From contig NZ_JANFNH010000008.1 in the NCBI RefSeq assembly GCF_024436055.1, positions 94,538-158,537 of the forward strand: a DNA stretch of 64,000 nt, written 5' to 3'. A program made the translations under genes and the position numbers. The notes under the pieces were generated by a model. That model saw only the letters and a program-made list of their open reading frames with translations, was not told the DNA's origin and ran no database searches. The stretch is from Streptantibioticus rubrisoli. Its GTDB lineage: Bacteria > Actinomycetota > Actinomycetes > Streptomycetales > Streptomycetaceae. Positions 43,175 through 52,175 of the stretch are shown here, piece by piece (the stretch's first letter is position 1; each line of letters opens with the position of its first letter).

Positions 43175-44824
43175 TCATTTCGCCACCGCGTGAGCGGCGG
43201 TGTGTGCCGCGTCCTCGGTCTGCTGCGCTGTGGCGCGTGTACTGTCCAGGAGCCCCGCGGACCGCAAGGCGGCGATGTGCTCCGCGCGGACACCGCGCAG
43301 GGCGACGTGGGTTCCGCGAACGGCGAGCGCGTGGACGGTGGATCGCAACGCCGCGAGCCCGGTGACGTCGATCGTGGTCAGACCGGTCAGGTCCAGGATC
43401 ACGGCGGGGGCTGCCGTTTGGCTGACAGGACGCAGCAGGCGGTCGGCGGTGGCGAAGAGCAGCGGACCGTGGAAGCTGTAGCGGGCGATTCGGCCTTCTG
43501 CGGGCATGGTGCCCGGGATTCGCCGTACCGGAAGCGAGTCCAGGAACTCCGACTCCCTGTACGGGGACAGGCGCTTGACCCGTGCGGTGCGGGCGACACT
43601 TCGCAAGCCCAGCGTGATGGCCAGCACGGATCCGGCGGTGATGGCGATCGCGAAGTTGAAAACCAGCGGCGATGCCGCCGTGACCGCCACGATGACGGCT
43701 TGGCCGCGGTCGGCGCGGGCGATCGAGCGCAGCGTGGACACGTTGATCGACCGGAGCATGGTGGCGATCACCACTCCCGACAGGGCCACCCGGGGAATCT
43801 GGGCGATCAGGGGCGCGGCGGTGAAGGACAGCAGTGCCAAGGTGGCACAACTCGCCAAGGCGGAAAGGCGGGAGGTGGCACCGGCACGGGTGTTCACGGC
43901 GGTTCGGGTGGCACTGCCCGCGGCCGCGACTCCGGCGAAGAACGGGACGGTGAGGTTCGCGACACCCTGCCCGAACAGTTCTTTGTCCTCGCTGTGTTGG
44001 TTCTCGGCGGCGGATGGTTGCGCTGAGACCACCACGCGCAACGACTCCATGGCGACGACCAACGCCAACAATGCGGCGGAGGGGAGCAGCGGAACGATCC
44101 AGGCGGTCTGCAAGAACGCGCTCGACGGCCTGGGAAGGCCACGAATTCCGTAACCAATGTGATGCAACGGCAGATGCAGTCGCTGGGTCAGCGCCGTTGC
44201 CGTGGCCACCGCCGCCGCCGTGAGAAAGCCGGGCAAGCGCAGCCGGCTCTCCAGCATACGAACCGTCAGCGTCGTACTGGCTACGGCAACGGCGTACCAG
44301 TGCGGGTGCGTTGCGAAGGCGGTAACCGCCTTGACGGTTGCCAGGACTACGGGGCCGGTCCTTCTGCCGGGCGACCCCAGAATGAGGTTGATTTGCCGGA
44401 GCGTGATCAGCAAAGCGCCGCCGACGAAGAATCCCTGGATCAAAGTGACGGGCACATAACGCATCCCGCGGCCCGCACCGATGAGGGATGCGGCGACCAG
44501 CAGCAGTCCGGCAAGCAGCCCCACGTTCAAAGTCCCCAACGGCCCGTAGGCGCGCACCACCGGTCCCAGCACGACGACGAGCACTCCGGTCGGCGCGGTG
44601 ATCTGGGTGGGCACCCCGCCGAGCAGCACGGCGAGCGTTCCACCCACCACGGCGCTGGCCACCCCGGAATACGCCCCCAGGCCGGAGGCGACGCCAAGCC
44701 CCAGGACGGACGGGGCCATTGACAGCGCGGAGATCAATCCGGCCTTGATTTCCCTGGGAATGGAACCGCGCACTGCTACCAGGTCGCGCCAGGAAGGACA
44801 CAGCAGGCCAATTCTTTGGGTCAC
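43175..44824 (-). CDS. SulP-family anion transporter with STAS domain
   Basis: A 549-residue protein with about 11 membrane helices (PREIKAGLISALSMAPSVLGLGVASGLGAYSGVASAVVGGTLAVLLGGVPTQITAPTG is the SulP N-terminal signature), then a STAS domain (about 445-535; VILDLTGLTTIDVTGLAALRSTVHALAVRGTHVALRGVRAEHIAAL). SulP proteins carry sulfate, bicarbonate or other anions. GTG at 44824 is preferred: GGAGCGGG lies upstream. The frame is open to 44863. Downstream it converges on the cupin gene. Confidence 0.87.
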   Translation of the reverse strand: MTQRIGLLCPSWRDLVAVRGSIPREIKAGLISALSMAPSVLGLGVASGLGAYSGVASAVVGGTLAVLLGGVPTQITAPTGVLVVVLGPVVRAYGPLGTLNVGLLAGLLLVAASLIGAGRGMRYVPVTLIQGFFVGGALLITLRQINLILGSPGRRTGPVVLATVKAVTAFATHPHWYAVAVASTTLTVRMLESRLRLPGFLTAAAVATATALTQRLHLPLHHIGYGIRGLPRPSSAFLQTAWIVPLLPSAALLALVVAMESLRVVVSAQPSAAENQHSEDKELFGQGVANLTVPFFAGVAAAGSATRTAVNTRAGATSRLSALASCATLALLSFTAAPLIAQIPRVALSGVVIATMLRSINVSTLRSIARADRGQAVIVAVTAASPLVFNFAIAITAGSVLAITLGLRSVARTARVKRLSPYRESEFLDSLPVRRIPGTMPAEGRIARYSFHGPLLFATADRLLRPVSQTAAPAVILDLTGLTTIDVTGLAALRSTVHALAVRGTHVALRGVRAEHIAALRSAGLLDSTRATAQQTEDAAHTAAHAVAK

Positions 44825-45187
44825 CGCGTGAAGTCCCGCTCCGAAGGCGCCACCGCAACTCAACCGGAGCCACCACCTTCACACCTGGCCACGCGGAGCG
44901 ACTGACCGCAGGATCTCCGAGTGCGAGTGTTCGCCGAGGTGGCGCTCGGGTGTCCGCGCGCCTGGCGCCGTGGCCGATGTTCGTTTCGCCGTGCGGTGCT
45001 GGCTTTGCAGATACCCGACCGCACATGATGCTTTCGGTCGGGCACTGCTGGCCTGCCGCGTTTTCCTGTGTCACGCTTGGAGAATCGTTGCACGCCCTGT
45101 GTGGTGTGTGCAAGGAGTGCGTTGTTCTCACGGTAATCCGTAAAAGTATTTATTCTCCACCGCGTGAACAGGCGAGCGCTGGCAGCC
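44825..45187. other. Intergenic region without recognised gene
   Basis: 363 bases between SulP and GH15 genes, both on the minus strand. The part 45120-45160 is AT-richer (GTAAAAGTATTTATT) and may be near a terminator or promoter; no gene or dyad was identified. Confidence 0.4.
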
Positions 45188-46954
45188 TCATGGGTAGGAC
45201 CAGGGCTTCCCGAGCCGGGCGGCGCATTCGAGCATCAGGGCGTGTACGAAGGCCTGTGGCAGGTTGCCGCGCAGTTGCCGCTGTGAGACGTCGAACTCCT
45301 CCGAGTAGAGCCCGGCCGGACCGCAGGCTGCCCGATTGCGTTCGAACCAGCGGTGCGCGGCCACCTCGTGGCCTTGCTGGTGCTCGGCCAGCGCCGTGAG
45401 GAACCCGCACAGCAGGAACGCGCCTTCCGCCTCTTCCAGCGGGCGCTCGTCATGGCGGTAACGGTAGGCGAAGTGATCGTCCGTCAGCTCTTTGATGTAG
45501 GCGGTCAGCGTTGCGACGGTGCGTGGGTCATCGGCCGCGACGGCGCCACGGATCGGCGGCACCAGTAGCGCGCCGTCCAGGCCGGGATCGTCCGGGGAGC
45601 GCTGCCAGCGGCCCGAGGGGTGCAGGCTTTGCGCGGCGGTGTGGGTGACCAACTGGTCGGCCAGGGCAGTCCACCGCCTGGACTGGGGCGTGGGGGAGCC
45701 GCTCTCCGCCACCGCGCGCAGCCCCGCCGCGCAGATGAGTTTGCTGTGGGTCCACTGGCGCGGAGACAACTCCCATACGCCGCTGTCCGCTTCGCGCCAG
45801 CGTTGGGCGATCGCGTCCGCGGCGATCCGTGCCGCCTGCCAGCCGTCGGCATCGAGCCGGTCGCAGTCGGCGGCTTGGCCGAGCAGCAGCAGCGCCTCGC
45901 CGAAGACATCGAGTTGGAACTGTTTGTTGACGTGGTTGCCGACCAGGTCGAAGCCGCCGGGATAGCCGGGCAGGTCGAGGCGGCGGGGATCGGGGATGGT
46001 ACGGCCGTCCACTGTGTAGGCGGGGGCCAGGGCCGGTCCGTCCTCGTGCAGGCGGGCGGTGACGAAGCGTACGGCGTCATCGAGCAGGCGGTGGTCGCCC
46101 GCGGCGGCGACGGCCTGGCCCGCGTAGCACTGGTCACGGATCCACACGTACCGGTAGTCGTAGTTGCGGCCCTCTTCGGCCCGCTCCGGAAGGCTGGTGG
46201 TGGCGGACGCGACCATGCCGCCCGCCGTTCCCGTCAGCCCCCGCAGCACCGTGTAGGCAACGCGCGCGTCCCGCCGGGCGATCGTGTGCTCCATGGAAGG
46301 CACAGCCTGCCGCCACGCCGCCTCCGTGGCCCGCCAGCACACGTCGGGGTCCGGAAGGCTGCCCGGCAGTGCCTGGTCGCTGATCTCCAGCACGAGATCG
46401 TGCGCGGACCCGGCCTCCAGCGTCAGCTCCATGGCCAGCGCACACCCATCGGCTCCGGTCGGCGTGGCCGGTCCGCAGCCGCGCGACCAGCGCAGCCACA
46501 GGTCACCGGCCCGCCCGGTCCACACCCCGTCGTCCTCCCGGACCAGATCGCTCAGCGGAGAGCGGTCGAATCCCGCACAAGGCCGCAGGTCGACGGCCAC
46601 CCGGGTGCGGTTGTCATGCGCCAGAAGGCGCCGCAAGACCACCGCGCGGTGCGGGTCACCGGGGAAGGCCAAAGCCTCTCGGCATTCGACCGCCCCGTCC
46701 TCGGTGATCCAGCGGCTGCGCCAGATCAGCGATCCTTCCTCGTAATAGCCGCCCCACACATAGCGGCCCACCGGGGTGATCGCGTAAGTCCCCGGGCCGC
46801 CGATGAGGGTGGAGAACACCGCGTCAGAGTCCCAGCGGGGCGCGCACATCCACACGAAGTCACCGTGTGGGCCGACGAGAGCTCCGCGCTCACCGTCGGC
46901 CAGGAGTGCGTACTGACGCAGCGGACTCGGCGAAATGACTGCACTGTCGGCCAT
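45188..46954 (-). CDS. Glycoside hydrolase family 15 enzyme (trehalase/glucoamylase-like)
   Basis: A 588-residue intracellular (alpha/alpha)6-barrel enzyme: N-terminal beta-sandwich (RQYALLADGERGALVGPHGDFVWMCAPRWDSDAVFSTLIGG), catalytic domain with GRNYDYRYVWIRDQCYA, PGYPGGFDLVGNHVNKQFQLDVFGEALLLL, and the region FERNRAACGPAGLYSEEFDVSQRQLRGNLPQAFVHALMLE, which contains the second catalytic Glu. In actinobacteria such enzymes often are trehalases, turning over the stress sugar trehalose; glucan substrates are also possible. GGAAGGGATCG precedes the ATG. Terminal gene of a minus-strand stress group. Confidence 0.9.
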   Translation of the reverse strand: MADSAVISPSPLRQYALLADGERGALVGPHGDFVWMCAPRWDSDAVFSTLIGGPGTYAITPVGRYVWGGYYEEGSLIWRSRWITEDGAVECREALAFPGDPHRAVVLRRLLAHDNRTRVAVDLRPCAGFDRSPLSDLVREDDGVWTGRAGDLWLRWSRGCGPATPTGADGCALAMELTLEAGSAHDLVLEISDQALPGSLPDPDVCWRATEAAWRQAVPSMEHTIARRDARVAYTVLRGLTGTAGGMVASATTSLPERAEEGRNYDYRYVWIRDQCYAGQAVAAAGDHRLLDDAVRFVTARLHEDGPALAPAYTVDGRTIPDPRRLDLPGYPGGFDLVGNHVNKQFQLDVFGEALLLLGQAADCDRLDADGWQAARIAADAIAQRWREADSGVWELSPRQWTHSKLICAAGLRAVAESGSPTPQSRRWTALADQLVTHTAAQSLHPSGRWQRSPDDPGLDGALLVPPIRGAVAADDPRTVATLTAYIKELTDDHFAYRYRHDERPLEEAEGAFLLCGFLTALAEHQQGHEVAAHRWFERNRAACGPAGLYSEEFDVSQRQLRGNLPQAFVHALMLECAARLGKPWSYP

Positions 46955-47116
46955 CGATCCCTTCCCGTCGGCCTGCGCCTGGCACCGCCAGTCGTCGGCC
47001 GGAGGTAACGCTCGAGTCGGGCGCTGGCCAGCGGGTTCGTGGACGGGTAGGCCAGCGCCCTGTTGGCGGCTGTTCTCCGGTGACGTCGGAGGTGGCTTCG
47101 TGCTCCTACTTCGCTG

Positions 47117-47734
47117 TCACCTCGGGTATGGCCCGGCGCCGGGGCTGGTCGGTCCGCCGCCCATGTCCGGGCCCTGACGGCGTGGCGGTTGCTCGGCCGG
47201 GTAGCCCTGTTCGGCGCTCGGCGGTGTCTCGGTCGATCCGACGGCCTGGCCGCGCGGCCAACGAGCGCCCGGAGTGAGCATCTCCTCGGACCGGGCGGCG
47301 ACACGGCGCACTTCCACGCGGGTGAGGCTGGACATGGCCAAGGCCAGGCACAGCGCCAAGAATCCCGCGACCACGTTGCTCGCGACGTTCTTGGCGATGG
47401 CGGGGCTGCCGAAAACACACCACGGAGCGATGATCGTCCACAGGCCGATCACGGAGGCGGCCCAGCCGCGCGCGTGTGTTGACTCGAACGCGGGGCCGAA
47501 ACCACCGATCAGCACGGCGTAAGCGATGCCCGTGATCAGATTGTTGATCGCCAGCGTGGGGAACACGTTGAACCCCACGATCCATGGCGAGGCGGCCAGG
47601 TAGAGGCCGACGATTATGGCGAGCGCTTCGAGGGCTTGGCCGACCGGCGTTATGGAAGCCCGTTCGTAGCGGGCCCTCAGCGCGATGATGTCCGGATGTG
47701 TTTCCATACTCGGCACATGCGTGGGAGCCGTCAC
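47117..47734 (-). CDS. SPW-repeat membrane protein
   Basis: A 205-residue protein with four membrane helices and two SPW repeats: AASPWIVGFN and IAPWCVFGSP, each at the end of a helix. Function unknown; such proteins are frequent in stress loci. The C-terminus (about 165-205) is Pro/Gly-rich and cytoplasmic. GTG at 47734 has AGGAGG eight bases upstream; GTG at 47743 abuts the site. A SigB-type promoter (47806-47782) gives a leader of about 40 nt. Confidence 0.85.
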   Translation of the reverse strand: MTAPTHVPSMETHPDIIALRARYERASITPVGQALEALAIIVGLYLAASPWIVGFNVFPTLAINNLITGIAYAVLIGGFGPAFESTHARGWAASVIGLWTIIAPWCVFGSPAIAKNVASNVVAGFLALCLALAMSSLTRVEVRRVAARSEEMLTPGARWPRGQAVGSTETPPSAEQGYPAEQPPRRQGPDMGGGPTSPGAGPYPR

Positions 47735-47781
47735 TGGGATCACCTCCTAGAAGGATGGGAACAGTCCCACCCGCGTCGCGA

Positions 47782-47806
47782 GTACCCGGTCGATATGTCG
47801 ATAAAC
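47782..47806 (-). promoter_or_regulatory. SigB-type promoter of the SPW gene
   Basis: Minus strand: GTTT (47806-47803), 15-nt spacer, GGGTAC (47787-47782), a full match to GNNT-N14-16-GGGTAY. Confidence 0.75.
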
Positions 47807-47894
47807 CGGATTCGCTCCGGGTGGGGGCAGATACCGGCATAAACGTTGACCGCGATCGCTGCCGTCGTGTCCGTCGCCCGCGGCGGCGGACGGT

Positions 47895-48056
47895 TCAGTC
47901 CTGGACGATGTGGTAGATGCCGTAGATCACGCCCGGCACGTGCCCGCACAACTGCAGGAGAAAAGCCCACAGCACTTTCATGCTGGGTCCTTCTTTGAGG
48001 AGGATGGCGAGCCAGGGGGCGACAAGTGCCAGGAGCACGAGCAACACTTTGATCAA
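47895..48056 (-). CDS. YqaE/Pmp3-family membrane miniprotein
   Basis: A 53-residue protein: two hydrophobic helices (MIKVLLVLLALVAPWLAILL and VLWAFLLQLCGHVPGVIYGIY), linked by KEGPS. This corresponds to the two helices of YqaE/Pmp3 proteins, whose second helix has the consensus LLxxLGxxPGxIHALYxI. Members change membrane potential or ion homeostasis under salt and cold stress. TTG start with GGAGG six bases upstream; the ATG in the linker would give only the second helix. A GGGTAT (48104-48099) lies in place of a -10, but no G..T -35 is found at the right distance. Confidence 0.78.
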   Translation of the reverse strand: MIKVLLVLLALVAPWLAILLKEGPSMKVLWAFLLQLCGHVPGVIYGIYHIVQD

Positions 48057-48222
48057 GGGGAGCCTCCTCGTAGAAGCCGAGGCCGTTCACTTGGTCGGAT
48101 ACCCTCCACGCCCAGTGTCATGTTCCGCGTCAGCCTTCATTTCCTGGTCGTGGAGGCAAGCGGTGTGCTTGAGACTTCGAGTTTTTGAGGGCGCATTTGC
48201 GACGTCGTTCCGAGGCCCGCGG

Positions 48223-48813
48223 TCAGTCGCCGTGCAGGGCCTTTCGTACGGCGTCGCGGGTACGGTCCGCAACGGCCAGGAACGGACCGGACGCCACTTT
48301 TTCCACCGTCGAGTCGCGCCCCGGATGCGGCCGGGTCGGAGCCAGCACCTCGGCGGTTCTGGCCAGTTTCGCCAGGAGTTGGACTCGCGCCTTGCTGCTG
48401 GCCTTGCTCAGTTGGGGGAGTTCGAATCGTTCCTCGGATTCCATGTGGGCCACCACGCGGTCGCGCAACGTGGTGAATTTGTCGCTGAACTCCGCGGCGT
48501 CCGGAGCGCGCGAGACGATGTCGTACAGCTCGCCGAGGAGCTTTTCCGCCTCCTTTTCTTCCGCCAGACGCGCGGAGACGACCTGAGGACCGCCTCCGAT
48601 GGCCCGCCGGGCGAAGGGGTGGACCACCTCCTCCTCGGCCGCCTCGTGCACCATGAGCTGGTGGACGAGACGGTGGAACGCCTTCTGGCGCTCCTTGCCC
48701 TCCGCCGCCAGCACATCCGTCATCTGGCGCCGGATCTGCCGGTGTTGCTGTTCCAGCATCAGCACCACGTCGTTGCTCTCCGGGGCCTGACCCACCGTGG
48801 CATGCTCGGTCAT
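48223..48813 (-). CDS. Hemerythrin HHE-domain protein
   Basis: A 196-residue helical-bundle protein: VVLMLEQQHRQIRRQM (first His), RLVHQLMVHEAAEEEVVHPFAR (H and E), LLGELYDIVS, and RDRVVAHMESEERFELPQL (H and E). These ligands form a diiron site that senses or stores O2, NO or peroxide. A related protein is encoded at 61125 in the same window; both end with THP/TRPHP and a conserved VADRTRDAVRKA/VDRTKDAIRAA helix. ATG at 48813; the GTG six codons earlier is also possible. Weak ribosome site. Confidence 0.88.
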   Translation of the reverse strand: MTEHATVGQAPESNDVVLMLEQQHRQIRRQMTDVLAAEGKERQKAFHRLVHQLMVHEAAEEEVVHPFARRAIGGGPQVVSARLAEEKEAEKLLGELYDIVSRAPDAAEFSDKFTTLRDRVVAHMESEERFELPQLSKASSKARVQLLAKLARTAEVLAPTRPHPGRDSTVEKVASGPFLAVADRTRDAVRKALHGD

Positions 48814-48851
48814 CTGTCTCGGTCCCCACACCTTCCGGTCCGCACGCCTTC

Positions 48852-49832
48852 CTATCCGCCGAGCTTCGCCGGGACCGGCTCGTTGTTGCGCCGCGCGGCC
48901 CGGTTGGCGAGTGAGGTGACCCGGTCGACGAGCCGGGAGTCAAGACGTTCACACGCGTCGACTCCGGAGACGTCGCGTACCGGCCCGGTGCCGTTCCCGG
49001 CCGAAGGCAGCAGCCGGTCGACGAGGGAGAGCATCCGCACCGTGGTGGCTGGCGCCACCCCGTGCAGGCGGACGGCTGCCTTCGCGGCCGGGGTCAGGAT
49101 GACTTCGGGTCGGCCGCGCTCGGCGGCACGCACGATGGCTCGGGCCGCGCGTTCGGCGTTCATGGACAGCACCGGCATGCCCGCGCCGCTCGCGAACCAC
49201 GCGTACTCCTGCTCTGCCTTCCCGCCGAACCGAGCGGCGAAGTGGGAACCGGTGCGCATCAGACCCGGAATCACAGTGGTGACGCTGATGCCAGCGGGGG
49301 CGAGTTCCGCCCGCAGGCCGTCACTGAATCCGGTGGCCGCGAACTTCGCCGCGGCGTACGGCAGCAGATGCGGGACGGCGATGCGGCCGCCGACAGAGGT
49401 GATGTTGACGATCCGACCGGTCCCGCGCGATCGCATCCCCGGCAGCACGGCGAGGGCCATCCGCAGTTGCGCGAAGAACATCACCTCCATGGCCTCCCGG
49501 AAGTCCTGCTCGGTCATCGTCTCCATCGGACCGACCTGGATGATCCCCGCGTTGTTGACCAGCACGTCGACCTGACCACACTTCTCCTCGGCGACCGCGA
49601 CCAGACGGTCGGGCGTCTCGGTGTCGGTGAGGTCGGCCACCACCGAGTACACCTGGCCGCCCATGGCGCGTAGCTCCTCCTCGGCTCGACGCAGTTCGTC
49701 GGCATCCCGGGCACAGATGAGCAACCGGCACCCCCGTCCGACCAACTCGCGGGCGATGAGCAGCCCAAGCCCGCGAGAACCCCCCGTGACCAGCGCGGAG
49801 AGCCCGTTCAGTGGACTTTTCCTGGTGGCCAT
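48852..49832 (-). CDS. Short-chain dehydrogenase/reductase
   Basis: A 326-residue SDR: cofactor motif ALVTGGSRGLGLLIA (TGxxxGxG), NNAG (VDVLVNNAGIIQ), active-site Ser in VNITSVGGR and YxxxK in LPYAAAKFAATGF. The Arg after the first strand (LICARD) fits NADPH. The C-terminal extension of about 70 residues (RAARAIVRAAERGRPEVILTPAAKAAVRLHGVAPATTVRML) is found in other actinobacterial members. Substrate unknown. GAAGGGAG lies seven bases before the ATG at 49832. Confidence 0.88.
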   Translation of the reverse strand: MATRKSPLNGLSALVTGGSRGLGLLIARELVGRGCRLLICARDADELRRAEEELRAMGGQVYSVVADLTDTETPDRLVAVAEEKCGQVDVLVNNAGIIQVGPMETMTEQDFREAMEVMFFAQLRMALAVLPGMRSRGTGRIVNITSVGGRIAVPHLLPYAAAKFAATGFSDGLRAELAPAGISVTTVIPGLMRTGSHFAARFGGKAEQEYAWFASGAGMPVLSMNAERAARAIVRAAERGRPEVILTPAAKAAVRLHGVAPATTVRMLSLVDRLLPSAGNGTGPVRDVSGVDACERLDSRLVDRVTSLANRAARRNNEPVPAKLGG

Positions 49833-49922
49833 TCCTCCGCTCCCTTCGCTGTCGTGCACACACCGCTCAGGCGATGGCATGGGCGATGACGAAAAACGAG
49901 ACTCCTCGCACCTGTGCGTCCG

Positions 49923-50594
49923 TCAGTCCAACAGCCGTGCCGCCACTTTCAGGTCCGACACCAGCCCGGCGTACATCTGCGCCCGGTCCTCGTCGTCAGC
50001 CCGCAGGACGGCGGACGGATGGATGGTGGCCACCAGGGTGCCTTCGCCGGGGCTGCCGTCCAGCGCGGGCATCGGCCGGGGCACCCCGCGCTCTTTGGAC
50101 ACGCGGAACGAGGAACCGAGCAGCGCCTTGCCTGCGGTGGCCCCCAAGGCGATCACCACTTCGGGCTCGACCAGTCGTAGCTCCGCGGCGAGCCAGGGTC
50201 GGCACGCGGTCATCTCGCGCAGGCTCGGCGGCTTGTGGATGCGGCGCTTGCCACGGGGCGCGAGCTCGAACTTGAAGTGTTTGACGGCATTGGTGACGTA
50301 CGTTTCGGTGGGGTCGATCCCCGCCTCGTCGATCGCCCGCATCAGCACCCCGCCCGCCGGACCGACGAACGGCTGCCCTCGGCGATCCTCCTGGTCGCCC
50401 GGTTGCTCGCCGATGAGCATCACGCGGGCCGACGCGTCGCCGGAGCTGAACACGATCTGCGTGGCCCTCTGGTACAGCGGACAGCCGTGGCAGCCTGCCG
50501 CCGCCTCGCGCAACCTGTGCAGGTCCGCGTTCTCGGGAACGTACGGGCCTGCGTCATAGTCCTCGGGCCCATGGGATGGATTCGCTGGTGCCAC
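49923..50594 (-). CDS. UdgX-type uracil-DNA glycosylase
   Basis: A 223-residue family 4-like uracil-DNA glycosylase with four Cys for the 4Fe-4S cluster (CHGCPLYQRA and two later in part), GEQPGDQED (motif A; Gln in place of the usual) and HPSAVLR (motif B). It carries KRRIHKPP in the R-loop, the feature of UdgX enzymes, in which that His makes a covalent bond to the abasic site after uracil excision. It repairs deaminated cytosine. A GGCT-N15-GGGTAC promoter (50659-50635) points to stress induction. ATG at 50594. Confidence 0.88.
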   Translation of the reverse strand: MAPANPSHGPEDYDAGPYVPENADLHRLREAAAGCHGCPLYQRATQIVFSSGDASARVMLIGEQPGDQEDRRGQPFVGPAGGVLMRAIDEAGIDPTETYVTNAVKHFKFELAPRGKRRIHKPPSLREMTACRPWLAAELRLVEPEVVIALGATAGKALLGSSFRVSKERGVPRPMPALDGSPGEGTLVATIHPSAVLRADDEDRAQMYAGLVSDLKVAARLLD

Positions 50595-50634
50595 GGTCGT
50601 CTCCGCGAGAGTGCGTCAGGCCCCTGGCCGGCGG

Positions 50635-50659
50635 GTACCCCGAACGCGTCAGGCTAGCC
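50635..50659 (-). promoter_or_regulatory. SigB-type promoter of the uracil-DNA glycosylase gene
   Basis: Minus strand: GGCT (50659-50656), 15-nt spacer, GGGTAC (50640-50635). It overlaps the end of the upstream ChaB/Rho-N gene (50654); the leader is about 35 nt. Confidence 0.55.
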
Positions 50660-51055
50660 GCGTGACTTGCGGGTTCGGGACCGGTTCTCCTTGCGGATGG
50701 CTTCCAGAAGCTCGGCCTTGTCCATCTTCGAGCGACCGCTGATGTCGAGCCGCTTGGCCGTGTCGTACAGGTGCTCCTTCGAAGCCTGCTCGTCCACTCC
50801 CTCGCCGCTGCGCCCACCTATCTGCCGTGGCCGCGCGGACTGCGGGTCGGACGGGCCGCGACGCGCCTTCTCCTTGCGCTCCCAGTGGTCGCCCACCTTC
50901 TCGTAGGAGTGCTTGAGCGCACCGTAGGCGACGCGGTGGGCGCGTTCGCCCTCGCCGTACTGCTCCACGGCCGAGTCATGGGCCTTGATCCATGTGCTTT
51001 GCGCGTCCTTCGGTGAGCGTTGCAGCGTTGATGGGAGTTCTTCACGTCCTGGCAC
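50654..51055 (-). CDS. ChaB/Rho-N domain protein
   Basis: A 133-residue two-domain protein: ChaB-like N-terminus (ELPSTLQRSPKDAQSTWIKAHDSAVEQYGEGERAHRVAYGALKHSYEKVGDHWERK) and a C-terminal Rho-N/SAP-like helix-extended-loop-helix (about 93-128; SKEHLYDTAKRLDISGRSKMDKAELLEAIRKENR) that can bind nucleic acid. Function unknown, often called plasmid stabilization protein. GTG at 51055 has GGAGG eight bases upstream. A related C-terminal domain is encoded at 57003 (KDQLYAEAQRRHIKGRSSMSKDELSKAL). Confidence 0.85.
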   Translation of the reverse strand: MPGREELPSTLQRSPKDAQSTWIKAHDSAVEQYGEGERAHRVAYGALKHSYEKVGDHWERKEKARRGPSDPQSARPRQIGGRSGEGVDEQASKEHLYDTAKRLDISGRSKMDKAELLEAIRKENRSRTRKSRG

Positions 51056-51089
51056 AGCACTCACCTCCTTTTCGTCCGCTGAGGTACGG

Positions 51090-51114
51090 GTGCCCGGGTA
51101 TCCATGGCGGAAAC
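51090..51114 (-). promoter_or_regulatory. Possible SigB-type promoter of the ChaB/Rho-N gene
   Basis: Minus strand: GTTT (51114-51111), 15-nt spacer, GGGCAC (51095-51090): one mismatch from GGGTAC. Leader of about 28 nt to the GTG. Confidence 0.45.
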
Positions 51115-51142
51115 GGGCGCGCGGCTTCACCGTGGTCGCGTC

Positions 51143-52081
51143 TCAGCCGACGTAGCGGCGGGCACGGGAGGACCTCTGGGGCGCCTCCAGCAGACGCAGT
51201 GATCGCTCCACCGCGGCGGGCACGACCCTGCGCTCGCGCAGCACCCAGGGAATACCGGCCGCCGCCTCGCAGAAGGCGAGCAGGGAGGTGGTGTCCTTGG
51301 GCACGATGGCGGCGAGGTAGGCGGTGCGCCGTACCGCGCTGCTTGTGGGGCGGCGCAGCCAGGTGAACCACAGCGTGTTCCGGATTCCGTGCCGCCGACG
51401 GAGCCTGGAGTCACGGGCAGGCGACGGGCGGTGGTGCGCCACCAGGTCTTCGGCATGCACCAGCCACCACCCGGCCGTGCACAGGTCCGCGGAGAGCAGT
51501 TCTTCCTCGCCACCGAGCCACAGACGCGGGGAGAAGCCGCCCACCGTGCGGAAGGCGTCCAGGCGGACGACGCTGGCGGCCGCGAGGATCGAGCCGAGCG
51601 CGCGACCCGGCAGATGGGCGGGTCCGGGAACGGGGGAGTGGCGCAGTTCCGCGACGATGGGGTCCTCGAAGGGTTGCGCCGGACCGCCGTCTTCGCGGTC
51701 CGGGGGGTGTACGAGGATCCGCCCGGTGACCGCGGCTACCCGTGGGTGGGTTTCGAGAAGGTCGGCCGCCGCTGCCAGCGAACCCGGCTCCCACCACGTG
51801 TCGTCGTCGCAGAAAGCCAGATAGGGCGTCTCCGCCCGGCGGGCGATGAGGTTGCGTCCGCAGGCGCCGAGGTTCCTGCCTGGTCGCAGCAGTGTCATAT
51901 CGGAATGCCGCTCGGCGACCGCCTCGGCGGTACCGTCGGTGGAGGCGTTGTCGCAAACGATCACCGGAGGGCGTTCCGGAAGGGCCGCCAGGCGATCGAG
52001 CGTGTGGAGCAGTTCCGCTCGTCGGTTGTGTGTGATCACCGCGACGGTGGTGCGGTCCTCAGCCACATCCATCTCTCCCAT
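51143..52081 (-). CDS. Family 2 glycosyltransferase
   Basis: A 312-residue GT-A protein: VAVITHNRRAELLHTLDRL at the start, VIVCDNASTDGTAEAV, LGACGRNLIAR and the metal-binding DDD in YLAFCDDDTWWEPGSL, then RTVGGFSPRLWLGGEEELLSADLCTAG. It transfers a sugar from a nucleotide donor; acceptor unknown, and no other polysaccharide gene is near. GGAGG lies before the ATG at 52081. Confidence 0.88.
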   Translation of the reverse strand: MGEMDVAEDRTTVAVITHNRRAELLHTLDRLAALPERPPVIVCDNASTDGTAEAVAERHSDMTLLRPGRNLGACGRNLIARRAETPYLAFCDDDTWWEPGSLAAAADLLETHPRVAAVTGRILVHPPDREDGGPAQPFEDPIVAELRHSPVPGPAHLPGRALGSILAAASVVRLDAFRTVGGFSPRLWLGGEEELLSADLCTAGWWLVHAEDLVAHHRPSPARDSRLRRRHGIRNTLWFTWLRRPTSSAVRRTAYLAAIVPKDTTSLLAFCEAAAGIPWVLRERRVVPAAVERSLRLLEAPQRSSRARRYVG

Positions 52082-52175
52082 CGCGGTCCTCCGGGGAACG
52101 CGGACGTGCGCGGCGGGCGGGTCGGACGCTGCCCTGCGCGTCGGACCCGCCCCGGTTCGCGAAGGTACGTCGGCG

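Noticed and set aside
42735..45131. 798-codon minus-strand frame
   Set aside because: Shadow of the SulP and cupin genes, Arg/Pro-rich, no domain.
48099..48104. GGGTAT upstream of the YqaE gene as SigB promoter
   Set aside because: The -35 positions at 14-16 nt spacing read CATG, ACAT and AACA, none fitting GNNT.
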